Made by a program: the position numbers and the translations under genes
The notes under the pieces: model-generated
The model's database searches: none
Told to the model about the DNA's origin: nothing
What the model saw: only the letters and a program-made list of their open reading frames with translations
Shown here: piece after piece, positions 1-8,340 of the stretch
How positions within the stretch are numbered: the stretch's first letter is position 1
Layout: every line of letters starts with the position of its first letter
DNA from: JBEVNR01 sp040507985
GTDB lineage: Bacteria > Pseudomonadota > Alphaproteobacteria > Rickettsiales > UBA6187
Direction of reading: 5' to 3'
Assembly (NCBI GenBank): GCA_040507985.1
Contig: JBEVNR010000016.1
Coordinates: 1-64,000, forward strand
Length of the DNA stretch: 64,000 nt

Positions 1-133
1 CGAGGAGCAGGCGCGCCAAACCGGCGAAATGCTTCAAATCCTCAACCGCGTCATGACCCACCTCGAAAACCTCTCCCGCCCCGAAAAGAACGCCGAGGCC
101 GCGCCGCCGAGGAAAAAAAGAAAGTCCGCGTGA
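1..133 (+). CDS. C-terminal end of an unknown protein (partial)
   Basis: Only the last 43 codons are inside the window; the frame is open to the left edge and stops with TGA at 131-133. The visible peptide is a Glu/Gln/Leu-rich helix-like stretch followed by a strongly basic tail (PPRKKRKSA). No family can be named from this fragment. The helix pattern could be part of a coiled coil, and the tail could contact nucleic acid or acidic lipids, but both are inference. Confidence 0.55.
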   Translation, partial: EEQARQTGEMLQILNRVMTHLENLSRPEKNAEAAPPRKKRKSA

Positions 134-282
134 GGATAAGAACAAGTAAATCTCGAATCAATCCAGCAAGATGGTGGGCGCTAAGCGTGTCGAAAGATTA
201 AAAATCGATTTTTCTTTTTTTAATAAAAATCAGTACGCTGATTATTACCGGACGACCTGCGCCGCGCGAATATGTGTGACGA

Positions 283-2085
283 CTAAGAAGATGAAACGCC
301 CAATAACTTTTCCAGTTCCTGCGCCGCCATACTACAAAACTCCTGTGCCGTGGAAGCCTTCACCACGCATTCTTTTTTCAGCGCAGCTCCGATATGGACG
401 ATAAGCGCCGGTTCCGTGACGGAATTTTCCGCTAAGGTGCGAGCGGCGTAATCTTGGTGCGTGTTCCATTGCTCAAAAAACAAGGCGTTTTCAGGTTTGG
501 ATACATTATCGACGTCGATAGGTCGGCCGATATAGAGACGGACTTCCGTCTTCTCGCTCTCCGTTTTGTTGTTTGGAACGGAGACATGGCGGTGGATGAG
601 TTGCACGGTCGGAGCATTTTTGCTTAGATCATACGTACTTAACGAACTTTCGTTAGGGGAATGTAAGGGTAACGCATATTGTCCGGCAATGTACTGCCAT
701 ACGGTGTTGTGTAATACAAAACCAGAAACGACGGCTTGCATCATTAATTTTTTCTGTTTGCCGGCGCTTACGTCAAAGCATAAGAGTTGCTTTCTTGTTC
801 CGTAGCTTCCGTCGTATCGGCGGCTGGAATAATCGGTCTCGCACGTCCAGTTAGGCAGACTCGGTTTTGACGTTTGGGGACGCGGAAACCCTCCTCTTTG
901 AGGCGGAAACCCTCCTCTTTGAGGCGGACGCCCTCCTCTTTGATGCGAAAACCCTCCTCTTTGAGCATGTTGCCTGTGGTTGCGTGGTGGCATCGTATGT
1001 GCGTTTGGCGGAGGGGAAGGGGAACTGATTTTGTTCGGCGAACTTTGAGGATGCCCTTCGTTGGTATTGGATGGCGACGTCGGAATGCCGTTCCGCGTGT
1101 TAGGGCGAGGACGCGGAGGCATGCGCCCTTGCGGAACGGACGATTGTCGAGGATCGGATGATGCTGTTGTTGCTAGCAGCGGCATGGAGTAATTGCGTTG
1201 ATGCGTGCGCATCGCTGCGTCAGGGCTTTGGGGTAAAATATAACCGGAATTTAAGGCTCCCATTAAGAAAGCCTTTCTCTTATTCCTTTCAGCTTGCTCT
1301 GCAAAAAAACCCACCAGATATGGATCCTTCGGCAGTCGTCGCGTTGCAGTCGTGCCGCCTTCTGCGGAGGAAGGGGTCGACGAGGTCGCGGACCTTTTTC
1401 CGCTTTTGGTTTTTGTTGGACCATTACCGTCCGTTGCCGTTTTAGAATCGGCGCCATCCTTCCCCGCCTTCGTTGTCGTCGGAGAAGCGTTGGACGGCGA
1501 ATCGGACGTTGCGCTTGCGGAAACGGCCTTTTCTTGGTCGAAGGAAGTTGACGTCGAAGAATCGGCGCCATCCTTTTCATGCTCCGTTTTTGGCGGAGAA
1601 GCGGCGTCGTTCGGAGCGTCGACGTTCACTTCTTTTTCATTCGGGGCCGTTTCGGGCGAAGTGTCGGTATCGCTGCCATTCTTTTCATCGCCTTTCTTCA
1701 ACTTGCCTTGCGATAAAGGTGCGCTTGATTGCGAATTGGGAAGGGAAGTAAGCCGGATCGGCGTTTTTATTGTTGTGGGCTGGAAACCGGTCTTGGGATC
1801 GTTAAAATGCACCGGCTCAGGTAACGTAAGGGACGTTGCGTTATTGGCTCCTATCGCTGAGAGATCATGCCGGCTTGGATTTCCGCTTAAAAACGCTCCC
1901 ATATCCGACACGCCCACGCTTGATTTGGGCGGTTGTGTGGACACGACCATCCCATCTCCCGCCAGCGGCTCCCCTATGGAGGAAAAATGTGTGACTTTTT
2001 CACCTGTATTTTCGGCGTTCGCGCCTCCGGGGAAACAGAAGAACCGCCAAAACCCGCCATTATCATCATTATCGTCGCCGCCCAT
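283..2085 (-). CDS. Orphan low-complexity protein with RGG repeats (600 aa)
   Basis: I do not recognise this protein. After a short Gly/Asp start (MGGDDNDDNGG) come roughly 350 residues rich in Ser, Thr, Pro, Lys and Asp, with degenerate KDGADS-type repeats. A run of RGG/RGGF units lies near residues 375-405, and a more globular C-terminal domain of about 190 residues (roughly 410-600) contains the Trp, Tyr and Cys residues. There is no signal peptide or membrane segment. RGG boxes are known mainly from eukaryotic RNA-binding proteins. The composition resembles secreted or host-directed proteins more than housekeeping ones, and the window also carries VirB secretion genes, so an effector role is possible but unproven. 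The start is the ATG at 2083-2085. Confidence 0.6.
   Translation of the reverse strand: MGGDDNDDNGGFWRFFCFPGGANAENTGEKVTHFSSIGEPLAGDGMVVSTQPPKSSVGVSDMGAFLSGNPSRHDLSAIGANNATSLTLPEPVHFNDPKTGFQPTTIKTPIRLTSLPNSQSSAPLSQGKLKKGDEKNGSDTDTSPETAPNEKEVNVDAPNDAASPPKTEHEKDGADSSTSTSFDQEKAVSASATSDSPSNASPTTTKAGKDGADSKTATDGNGPTKTKSGKRSATSSTPSSAEGGTTATRRLPKDPYLVGFFAEQAERNKRKAFLMGALNSGYILPQSPDAAMRTHQRNYSMPLLATTASSDPRQSSVPQGRMPPRPRPNTRNGIPTSPSNTNEGHPQSSPNKISSPSPPPNAHTMPPRNHRQHAQRGGFSHQRGGRPPQRGGFPPQRGGFPRPQTSKPSLPNWTCETDYSSRRYDGSYGTRKQLLCFDVSAGKQKKLMMQAVVSGFVLHNTVWQYIAGQYALPLHSPNESSLSTYDLSKNAPTVQLIHRHVSVPNNKTESEKTEVRLYIGRPIDVDNVSKPENALFFEQWNTHQDYAARTLAENSVTEPALIVHIGAALKKECVVKASTAQEFCSMAAQELEKLLGVSSS
880..970 (-). 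repeat. Tandem ~21-bp coding repeat (RGG box)
   Basis: Four consecutive imperfect copies of a 21-base unit built around CCCTCCTCTTTGAGGCGG (plus strand) encode the RGGF/RGGR units of the 600-aa protein on the minus strand. The copies differ at a few bases. They are contiguous and stay in frame, so copy number could change without breaking the gene. Confidence 0.75.
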
Positions 2086-2398
2086 GACGAAAAAATTGCG
2101 TCAAAAGTCGGTATTACGTTAAAAGTTGCATAGAGCAGCACTGACTATGGCGAAGCGTCAGAAGGGAAGATAAAATTAAGGATAGAGAGTCGGAATATAA
2201 AATTCAACAATCAAAAGACCGCTCGTCGGCAGAATGACTCCAAGGTTTCTTGATTTGTTCGCTCGGCATAAATTTGTGGAAATTTAACCCTTCGCCTGTA
2301 GCCTAAAATAGCCGCGCTAAACGGGTCGTTGCGAGGGAAGGCGGAAATTTCGCTCCCTGTCGCCATCGCTCCGCGCGACGAAAGAAGGGCCATGGCTT
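2086..2398. other. Intergenic region, no gene seen
   Basis: This AT-richer stretch separates two divergently transcribed genes, so it must hold both promoters, but no convincing -35/-10 pair stands out. Its right half (about 2225-2390) has the look of a decayed dispersed repeat, with short motifs such as GGGTCGTTGCGAGG. I see no RNA gene in it. Confidence 0.4.
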
Positions 2399-2830
2399 AT
2401 GCAAAAAACGTTGCGCACGAAAATAGCTTCTATCGAAAGAGAAATGGACGGCCATACCGCCGCGGTCGCGAAGGGCAGGCAAGAGGTGGAAAAATTGGAG
2501 GCGGCGCTAACGCAAGCGCGTATGACGCTACGGGACGAACGCGAAGCGCTGGCGAACATTTCTAAGGAAACCCTGCATTTTGCCTCGTTCGGCGCGGCTT
2601 TTTTCGCGGGACAGGAGGAGCGCATCGACGTCTTGCTGCACGCGATGCGCACGCAGGAGGCGCGCATCGAAAATCATTTGGAAGAAATTCGCGGACTGTT
2701 CGGCGAAAAGGAAAAATATCGCCTCTTGCTCGAACAAATGCGCGAAAAAGCGAAACATGCCGCAACGCTCAAGGAAGAAATCGAAAGCGACGAACGCATT
2801 AGGCAGCGAGAAAGGAGGAAAGTCGAATAA
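2399..2830 (+). CDS. Coiled-coil protein, possibly FliJ/YscO-like
   Basis: This 143-residue protein is almost entirely helical heptads rich in Glu, Arg, Lys and Leu, with no signal peptide or membrane segment. Its length, charge pattern and basic C-terminal helix resemble FliJ/YscO-type export chaperones, which are about 145 residues. The resemblance is of a general coiled-coil kind, and no flagellar or type III genes are nearby. The ATG at 2399 has a purine-rich GAAAGAAGGG about 15 bases upstream. A safer name is coiled-coil protein of unknown function. Confidence 0.5.
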   Translation: MQKTLRTKIASIEREMDGHTAAVAKGRQEVEKLEAALTQARMTLRDEREALANISKETLHFASFGAAFFAGQEERIDVLLHAMRTQEARIENHLEEIRGLFGEKEKYRLLLEQMREKAKHAATLKEEIESDERIRQRERRKVE

Positions 2831-2846
2831 AGATCAGTCTCGCTAC

Positions 2847-3725
2847 TTATATCGCTTCCGCCTCGCAGCGTTGCTTTATACGCACGCAATGCGCTTCGAT
2901 ATAACCATACAGGTCGCCGTCGAAGGCAAAATTGGCCGGAGTGACGAAATCGGCGCGGCAATCGGCGCGCATGTTTCGCAGTTGCGCCTCCCCTTCCTCC
3001 CGCGTTTTTTCCGGGTTATACACCAATACCCCCGCTCCCGCGTTGTTGCGCATCATGGCCAAGGCAGGAACGTCGGTCGCGCCGTCGCCGATATAAATCA
3101 TGTTTCTAAAGGGGAAGGGGTGGCGCTGCACCCGGGTGTTGAGGCGCACCTCCGGGTTGCGAAACACGCCTTTGCTTATCTCGTAAAGCGAACGGGTTTT
3201 CGTCGTCTCGTCCATGCAGAACACCGGCACGCTTTCCGGCTCGTCTTCGTGGCCTTCGTCGGCGACGATGACGTATCGGCAACCGAACGTCCACGTGATT
3301 AATCCCGGAGGAAAGACTTGTTCAATCAGTTCCTTAAGGCCGGCGCTAATGATGAAATGGCAGATATTTACGCCGACGCGCTTAAAGTCCTCCCTCTCCT
3401 CCAGCGCCTTTATGCGCTGAAGGAAGCCTATCGCATTCGGATAAAGCCGAATTTTCGGAAGGATGAACTCCCGAAAGAACTCGGCGTTGAGCGGCACCTT
3501 GTTTTTGGCGGCCAGGCGCGACATGGAATACATCCATGCAGGGGCGTGGGCGGCAAGCACGTATTCCCACTTCGAGACGTTTTCCTCGGGATAGCATAGT
3601 TTATGGATAACGTCCCAGAACTCTTCGCCCGCGCCTTCCCCGCCCAGCGTTTCAATCACTTTAGTGGTGGAGCATTGGGGCGTGAGGGTGCCGTCGAAGT
3701 CCCATACGATGGCGACGTCTGACAT
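2847..3725 (-). CDS. HAD-superfamily phosphatase
   Basis: The protein begins with the HAD motif I sequence DFDGTLT near residues 9-15, which carries the nucleophilic Asp and the general acid/base Asp. It ends its core with GDGATDVPAL, the motif IV acidic pair that binds magnesium. The intervening residues form a large helical cap with several aromatic positions. HAD enzymes of this layout usually remove phosphate from small molecules; the substrate cannot be read from the sequence. At 292 residues the gene is complete. It runs convergent to the coiled-coil gene, with only 16 bases between the two stops. Confidence 0.8.
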   Translation of the reverse strand: MSDVAIVWDFDGTLTPQCSTTKVIETLGGEGAGEEFWDVIHKLCYPEENVSKWEYVLAAHAPAWMYSMSRLAAKNKVPLNAEFFREFILPKIRLYPNAIGFLQRIKALEEREDFKRVGVNICHFIISAGLKELIEQVFPPGLITWTFGCRYVIVADEGHEDEPESVPVFCMDETTKTRSLYEISKGVFRNPEVRLNTRVQRHPFPFRNMIYIGDGATDVPALAMMRNNAGAGVLVYNPEKTREEGEAQLRNMRADCRADFVTPANFAFDGDLYGYIEAHCVRIKQRCEAEAI

Positions 3726-3743
3726 GAGCGCGAAACCGTACGC

Positions 3744-3914
3744 TTAAGCGCGCTTGGCGGATTTTTCCGCGTCGCTACGCTCTTCCTTCTGGCGAAGCCG
3801 CCCGGTCGCCGGATCGCGCTTCACCTTCATTTGCAGCACGACGTAAGACGACGTGTCGTAGCTGTACGCGCGAGGGTCGTTGGCGGCGGACTTTGCGGCG
3901 GCGGGTGCGGTCAT
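3744..3914 (-). CDS. Small orphan basic protein (56 aa)
   Basis: An open frame of 56 codons starts at the ATG at 3912-3914 and ends 18 bases upstream of the HAD phosphatase start. Its peptide reads like a real soluble protein: an Ala-rich start, a YSYDTSSYVVLQMKVKRD stretch and a Lys/Arg/Glu-rich tail. Placement directly upstream of the phosphatase on the same strand suggests co-transcription. I compared it in memory with ribosomal protein L33 because of its size and basic character, but the characteristic residues are missing, so no function is offered. Confidence 0.45.
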   Translation of the reverse strand: MTAPAAAKSAANDPRAYSYDTSSYVVLQMKVKRDPATGRLRQKEERSDAEKSAKRA

Positions 3915-4052
3915 GGCGGCGAACTCACGGTAAACGTTTTTTTCACGATATAATCATACTCTCTTTGCGTGAAAAATCAACCGACGTCGTTGGCGCGACG
4001 TAAAAATAATTCCGCAAGCAAAACCAATTTTTTAGAATCCGCTCAAAAATCA

Positions 4053-4082
4053 TTGACAACGGACGGAGGGTTGCGCTAAGGT
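4053..4082 (+). promoter_or_regulatory. Candidate promoter of rpsP-rimM
   Basis: A perfect -35 hexamer TTGACA at 4053-4058 is followed after 18 bases by TAAGGT (4077-4082), a weak -10. It lies about 95 bases ahead of the rpsP start in otherwise non-coding DNA, the expected location for this ribosomal operon promoter. Confidence 0.45.
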
Positions 4083-4178
4083 TCAAATGCGTTGCCTCGT
4101 GATTTCATCCGTGAAACGGCTATTGGTCCCGTTTCGTACGCGCCGCCCGATTACTAAATATCAAGCTATGGAAGTTTC

Positions 4179-4532
4179 ATGCCGTTAAAAATTCGTCTCG
4201 CCCGCCACGGCGCAAAGAAGAAGCCTTTTTACCGTATTGTCGTCGCCGATAGCCGCGCTCCTCGAAACGGTCGCTTTATTGAGAAAGTTGGCCATTACAA
4301 TCCGTTGCTATCTTCCGACGACAACGAGCGCATCGTCCTTAACGCCGAACGCATCGCCTATTGGATAAAAAATGGCGCCTTGCCGACCGAGCGCGTCGAA
4401 AAATTTCTTGTAAACGCCAATATTATCGAGCTAAGCAAAAAGAAAGCGGCCCTAAACGAAGATCGCAAAAAGCGCGCGGAAGAAATAAAACATAAAGCGG
4501 ACGCCGACGCGGTATCTGCAAATGCGGCCTAG
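4179..4532 (+). CDS. rpsP: 30S ribosomal protein bS16
   Basis: The N-terminal 80 residues match bS16 throughout: the [22 protein letters not shown] start, the [10 protein letters not shown] motif and the [13 protein letters not shown] segment. bS16 helps assemble the 5' domain of 16S rRNA in the small subunit. The protein is 117 residues against about 80-90 for the core family because of a Lys/Glu/Ala-rich C-terminal tail, common in alphaproteobacteria. A GGAAG ribosome-binding site lies 8 bases before the ATG. The rimM gene follows after 11 bases, so the two are co-transcribed. Confidence 0.97.
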   Translation: MPLKIRLARHGAKKKPFYRIVVADSRAPRNGRFIEKVGHYNPLLSSDDNERIVLNAERIAYWIKNGALPTERVEKFLVNANIIELSKKKAALNEDRKKRAEEIKHKADADAVSANAA

Positions 4533-4543
4533 CGACTGCCCTG

Positions 4544-5068
4544 ATGACGCTAGGCAACGCAGAAACGTTTGACGTAGACGTCGGAAAATTTGGCGCGCCT
4601 CACGGCATAAGGGGGTTAATACGGCTTTTTTCCTATACGGAAGATCCGCAAAGCATTTTTACGTACCCTTTATACTGCAAAAAAATGTCTTCGGAAATAA
4701 AGATAGCGTGTGAAAACGTCGTGAATAACGCGTTTATCGTACGCGTCGAGGGAATAATGACCAGAGAGGCGGTCGGCTTGTTAACGGGAAACGTTCTTTA
4801 TACCTTGCGTTCCGCCTTACCCAAAGCTGAAGAAAATAGTTGGTACGTTACCGATATCATCGGCGCCACGCTATACGATAGCGACGGGCAAGCGGTAGGG
4901 GAAGTTTTCGCCGTGCATAATTTTGGCGCCGGAGACGTAATCGAAGCGGTTACCGTGAACGGCGAAAAGAAAATGTACCCTTTTTCCATGGATTTCGTTG
5001 ATAACGTTGACGTATCCGGCAGGCGCGTCGTTCTTAAGGAATTCTTCGTGCAGGAAGACGTATCCTAA
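4544..5068 (+). CDS. rimM: 16S rRNA processing protein RimM
   Basis: RimM aids 30S maturation by binding ribosomal protein S19 and the 16S head domain. The protein shows the N-terminal RimM barrel (VGKFGAPHGIRGLIRLFSYTE, residues about 13-33) and the C-terminal PRC-barrel, with WYVTDIIGATLYDSDGQAVG followed by the FGAGDVIEA segment. Its length of 174 residues is normal. It follows rpsP as usual, but trmD and rplS, which normally come next in this operon, are absent here. Instead a repeat end starts right at the rimM stop codon. Confidence 0.95.
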   Translation: MTLGNAETFDVDVGKFGAPHGIRGLIRLFSYTEDPQSIFTYPLYCKKMSSEIKIACENVVNNAFIVRVEGIMTREAVGLLTGNVLYTLRSALPKAEENSWYVTDIIGATLYDSDGQAVGEVFAVHNFGAGDVIEAVTVNGEKKMYPFSMDFVDNVDVSGRRVVLKEFFVQEDVS

Positions 5069-5135
5069 ATAAGACTTACGCATTAGACCTCTTGCATAAC
5101 TTAGCTATTGATAAGCCGAATGCTAAGTTATGCAA
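5067..5135. repeat. Half repeat end plus 14-bp perfect inverted repeat
   Basis: AAATAAGACTTACGCA (5067-5082), overlapping the rimM stop, matches the end of the AAATAGGACTTACGCA element family seen elsewhere in the window with one mismatch. Immediately downstream, TTGCATAACTTAGC (5092-5105) is perfectly inverted at 5122-5135 with a 16-base loop. No T-tract follows, so a rho-independent terminator is less likely than mobile-element debris, although the hairpin sits between two convergent genes and may still end transcripts. Confidence 0.7.
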
Positions 5136-5140
5136 CAGAT

Positions 5141-6427
5141 CTATGGATGGCGGAAGGCTCTGTCGGCTACGTCGCGGCGATAGACCGCGCCTTCCCATTC
5201 CACGTCCGCAACGGCCTCATAAGCGGCGTCGCGCGCGGCGCGGACGTCTTTCCCTATGGCCGTTACGCCGAGCACGCGTCCCCCGCACGACACGGTTTCT
5301 CCTTTTTCGCCGCGCAAGGTGCCGGCGTGAAACACCGTGACGCCCGGGCGCTTTTGCGCTTTTCCCAATCCCCCGATGACGTCGCCCTTGCGGTACGCGC
5401 CGGGGTAGCCCTTGGCGGCCATGACCACGCACACGGCGGTGCCGTCCTTCATGACGGGCGCGTCCGATTCGGTTAACTCCCCTAAGGCGGTTTTGTGCAG
5501 CAACGGCAATATGTCCGACTCCATCAGCGCCATCAGCGATTGCGTTTCCGGATCGCCGAAACGCACGTTATACTCCAGCAATACGGGACCTGTCGGCGTT
5601 AGCATCAACCCCGCGAATATGACGCCGTCATATCGAAATCCCCGTTCCGCCAACCATGCGACGACGGGGCGCACGAAACGCCGGACGACGTCGCGCTCCG
5701 TTTCCTTCGGGCAACACGGGGCCGGGGAATAGGTTCCCATGCCGCCCGTGTTCGGCCCGACGTCGCCGTCGCCGATGCGTTTATGGTCTTGCGCCGCCCC
5801 AATGGGAACGACCTTATCTCCGGAGACGAAGGCGAAGAAACTAATCTCCTCGCCGCGCAAAAATTCTTCGATCACAATTTTTTTCCCCGCTTCGGGACCG
5901 AAGACGCATTTTTCCATCATGTCGGCAACGGCGGCGACGGCCTCCTGCCGCGTTTCCGCGATGACGACGCCCTTGCCTTGCGCCAACCCATCGGCCTTGA
6001 CGACGACGGGAAAAACGTCGCACGCGTCTAAATACGCTCGCGCGTCGCCGGGAGAATGAAATACTCTGTACGCCGCCGTTATAATTCCGGCCTCGTCGCA
6101 CGCGCGTTTCATGAAGGCTTTCGACGTCTCAAGCTGCGCTGCGTTTTTTCCTGCCCCGAAAACCGCAAAACCTTCGGCACGCAGCGCGTCGCTCATTCCG
6201 GCGGCCAATGGGGCCTCCGGGCCGATGACGATAAGGTCGACGGCGCGGTTGCGGCAAAAATCAATGACCAAGGGATGGTTTTGTATGTCCATCTCCACGT
6301 TTTCGGCAATGTCGTGCGTTCCCGCGTTGCCGGGCGCGACGTAGAGCGCATCGCACAGCGGAGATTGCGCGATTTTCCACGCGAGCGCGTGTTCCCTTCC
6401 GCCCGAGCCGACCAGCAATACGCGCAT
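5141..6427 (-). CDS. purD: Phosphoribosylamine--glycine ligase
   Basis: PurD catalyses the second step of purine synthesis, joining glycine to phosphoribosylamine with ATP. The start MRVLLVGSGGREHALAWKIAQS carries the family N-terminal glycine-rich loop. The ATP-grasp core shows VVVKADGLAQGKGV, and the end of the catalytic domain shows LLEYNVRFGDPETQ. The length of 428 residues is typical. The open frame extends upstream to 6574, but homology begins at the ATG at 6425-6427, preceded by a GGAG, so that start is used. Other purine genes are not adjacent; guaB is 37 kb away. Confidence 0.96.
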   Translation of the reverse strand: MRVLLVGSGGREHALAWKIAQSPLCDALYVAPGNAGTHDIAENVEMDIQNHPLVIDFCRNRAVDLIVIGPEAPLAAGMSDALRAEGFAVFGAGKNAAQLETSKAFMKRACDEAGIITAAYRVFHSPGDARAYLDACDVFPVVVKADGLAQGKGVVIAETRQEAVAAVADMMEKCVFGPEAGKKIVIEEFLRGEEISFFAFVSGDKVVPIGAAQDHKRIGDGDVGPNTGGMGTYSPAPCCPKETERDVVRRFVRPVVAWLAERGFRYDGVIFAGLMLTPTGPVLLEYNVRFGDPETQSLMALMESDILPLLHKTALGELTESDAPVMKDGTAVCVVMAAKGYPGAYRKGDVIGGLGKAQKRPGVTVFHAGTLRGEKGETVSCGGRVLGVTAIGKDVRAARDAAYEAVADVEWEGAVYRRDVADRAFRHP

Positions 6428-6539
6428 TTCTTCACTCCGTTGCGTTGTTTTCTGCACCATACTTGCGTTATTGCTTGCGGTCAACGCTAAGTCGGCATAG
6501 GCGTCAAATCGCTTGCATAAGAACATATTTACGGGTACC

Positions 6540-6890
<351 letters not shown>

Positions 6891-7122
6891 CCCTAAATGA
6901 TTAATTGTTCCTTAAATCCGCCCCCTTAACATGACGCTAACCTCTCGCATATGGCTATAATTAAGGGGAAATACTATATAGGTCAAAAACTGTTATTGGA
7001 TATGTATTGCTGTCGATTGGCATGCAAGCGGTTTGTCGGTTGTATTTTTGGCTCGCGTGCCCGCCTAAGCCGGCGAAAGGCCGCGAACGTCTAGGTTGAT
7101 TCATCCGTCCTTGAGCGGTCAG

Positions 7123-8076
7123 TTATGCCGCCTTGGACACGACGCTGCGGAATACTTCGTCCGCCGAGCCTTTTTCTACCGTTACGCCCCGCACCTCCCA
7201 TTTTTCGTCATGGGCGCAGCCTGCGACGCGCGAGACGGTCCGGGCGGCGTCGGAGGAAAACACCCAATATTCCGGACGTCCCTTGTCGTCGGTTTCGCGC
7301 TCCACCCTCGTCACGCCGGCCAATTCCTTCAAGCGTTCGACCACGCCTTCCTCCCGGGCGCTTGCGCCGAGCAGCAAGCGCACCGCGCCGTGATGGGGAT
7401 GACGCCCGATAAACTCGCCCGGCGTGCCGTCGAACAGCATTTTTCCCTTCGCGATGACGGCGGCGCGCGTGCAGACGGCGTCGACTTCCTCCAAGATGTG
7501 CGTGGAGATAACGATCGCCTTTTCCGACGAAAGCGCCGAGATCAGCTCGCGCACGTCGTGTTTTTGCATCGGGTCAAGCCCGTCGGTCGGTTCGTCGAGG
7601 ATAAGCGCGTCGGGATCGTGTAAAATGGCCTGCGCCAATCCCACGCGGCGGCGATAGCCTTTCGACAACGTGTCGATGGCCTGATGGCGCACGTCGCCCA
7701 AATGCAGGCGCTCCTCGACATATTCCAACCGTTTTTTTAGAACGGCCTTGCCCATGCCGCGCGCGCGGCCGCAAAATTGCAGAAAAAGACGGGGGGAAAG
7801 GTCGCCGTAGAGGGGGGCGCCTTCGGGCAGGTACCCGATATGGGCTTGCGCCCGGCGGCGATGCGAGCCGAGGGAATGTCCGCACACGGCCACGTCTCCC
7901 GCGTCGGGACGAAGCACTCCGACGAGCATGCGCATGGTGGTGGTCTTTCCTGCGCCGTTCGGCCCAAGCACGCCCAGCACGTCGCCTTTATTCACGGAAA
8001 AACTTACGCCGTCCACGGCTTTTTTATGGCCGAAAGATTTGACGACGCCGCGCACGGCAATAAATGGTTCGACCAT
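7123..8076 (-). CDS. ABC-2-type transporter ATP-binding protein
   Basis: The protein has a full ABC ATPase domain: Walker A GPNGAGKT near residues 38-45, signature LSKGYRRRV, Walker B ALILDEPTDGLD and the switch His in VISTH. After this comes a C-terminal domain of about 90 residues of the type found in GldA/drug-exporter ATPases. It should energise export of a substrate through a separate membrane partner. No permease is adjacent; the only ABC-2-like permease in the window is at 45.1-45.8 kb. The ATG at 8074-8076, with AAAGGG upstream, is preferred over a GTG six bases earlier. Confidence 0.9.
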   Translation of the reverse strand: MVEPFIAVRGVVKSFGHKKAVDGVSFSVNKGDVLGVLGPNGAGKTTTMRMLVGVLRPDAGDVAVCGHSLGSHRRRAQAHIGYLPEGAPLYGDLSPRLFLQFCGRARGMGKAVLKKRLEYVEERLHLGDVRHQAIDTLSKGYRRRVGLAQAILHDPDALILDEPTDGLDPMQKHDVRELISALSSEKAIVISTHILEEVDAVCTRAAVIAKGKMLFDGTPGEFIGRHPHHGAVRLLLGASAREEGVVERLKELAGVTRVERETDDKGRPEYWVFSSDAARTVSRVAGCAHDEKWEVRGVTVEKGSADEVFRSVVSKAA

Positions 8077-8173
8077 ACTCACCCTTTATCGTTGTACGTT
8101 AAAGTTAACGCACCCGGAATATAAAACGTTCGTCCCTAAATGACAAGGAGGGAAACGTTCCCCGGCTACAATT

Positions 8174-8206
8174 AAATAGGACTTACGCAGTGCGTAAGTC
8201 CTATTT
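8174..8206. repeat. Perfect 16-bp palindromic element
   Basis: AAATAGGACTTACGCA (8174-8189) is followed by one G and then its exact reverse complement (8191-8206). It looks like two terminal inverted repeats of a small mobile element joined head to head without an interior. A larger element with the same ends lies at 31573-31719. Confidence 0.9.
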
Positions 8207-8340
8207 CAAAGTCAGGGCAAAATTGTGGGGACCGACAAAAAACAGGTGAAAGATTATTTTTTGCCGGTATGGTATCCGGTGATACCTTCGTTCCGGTCGC
8301 ATTCATTGAATCTAACCGAATATAAAAAAGGACCGTTTTA

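Noticed and set aside
171..404. 77-codon open frame on the plus strand
   Set aside because: Its second half is antisense to the end of the 600-aa protein and its composition is not protein-like.
880..970. CRISPR-like direct repeats
   Set aside because: The four copies are contiguous without spacers and encode RGG units in frame; no cas gene is present anywhere in the window.
3744..3914. Ribosomal protein bL33
   Set aside because: Size and charge fit, but the conserved bL33 motifs are absent.
5092..5135. Rho-independent terminator of rimM
   Set aside because: The 14-bp stem is perfect but AT-rich, the loop is 16 bases and no T-tract follows on either strand; a mobile-element remnant fits better.
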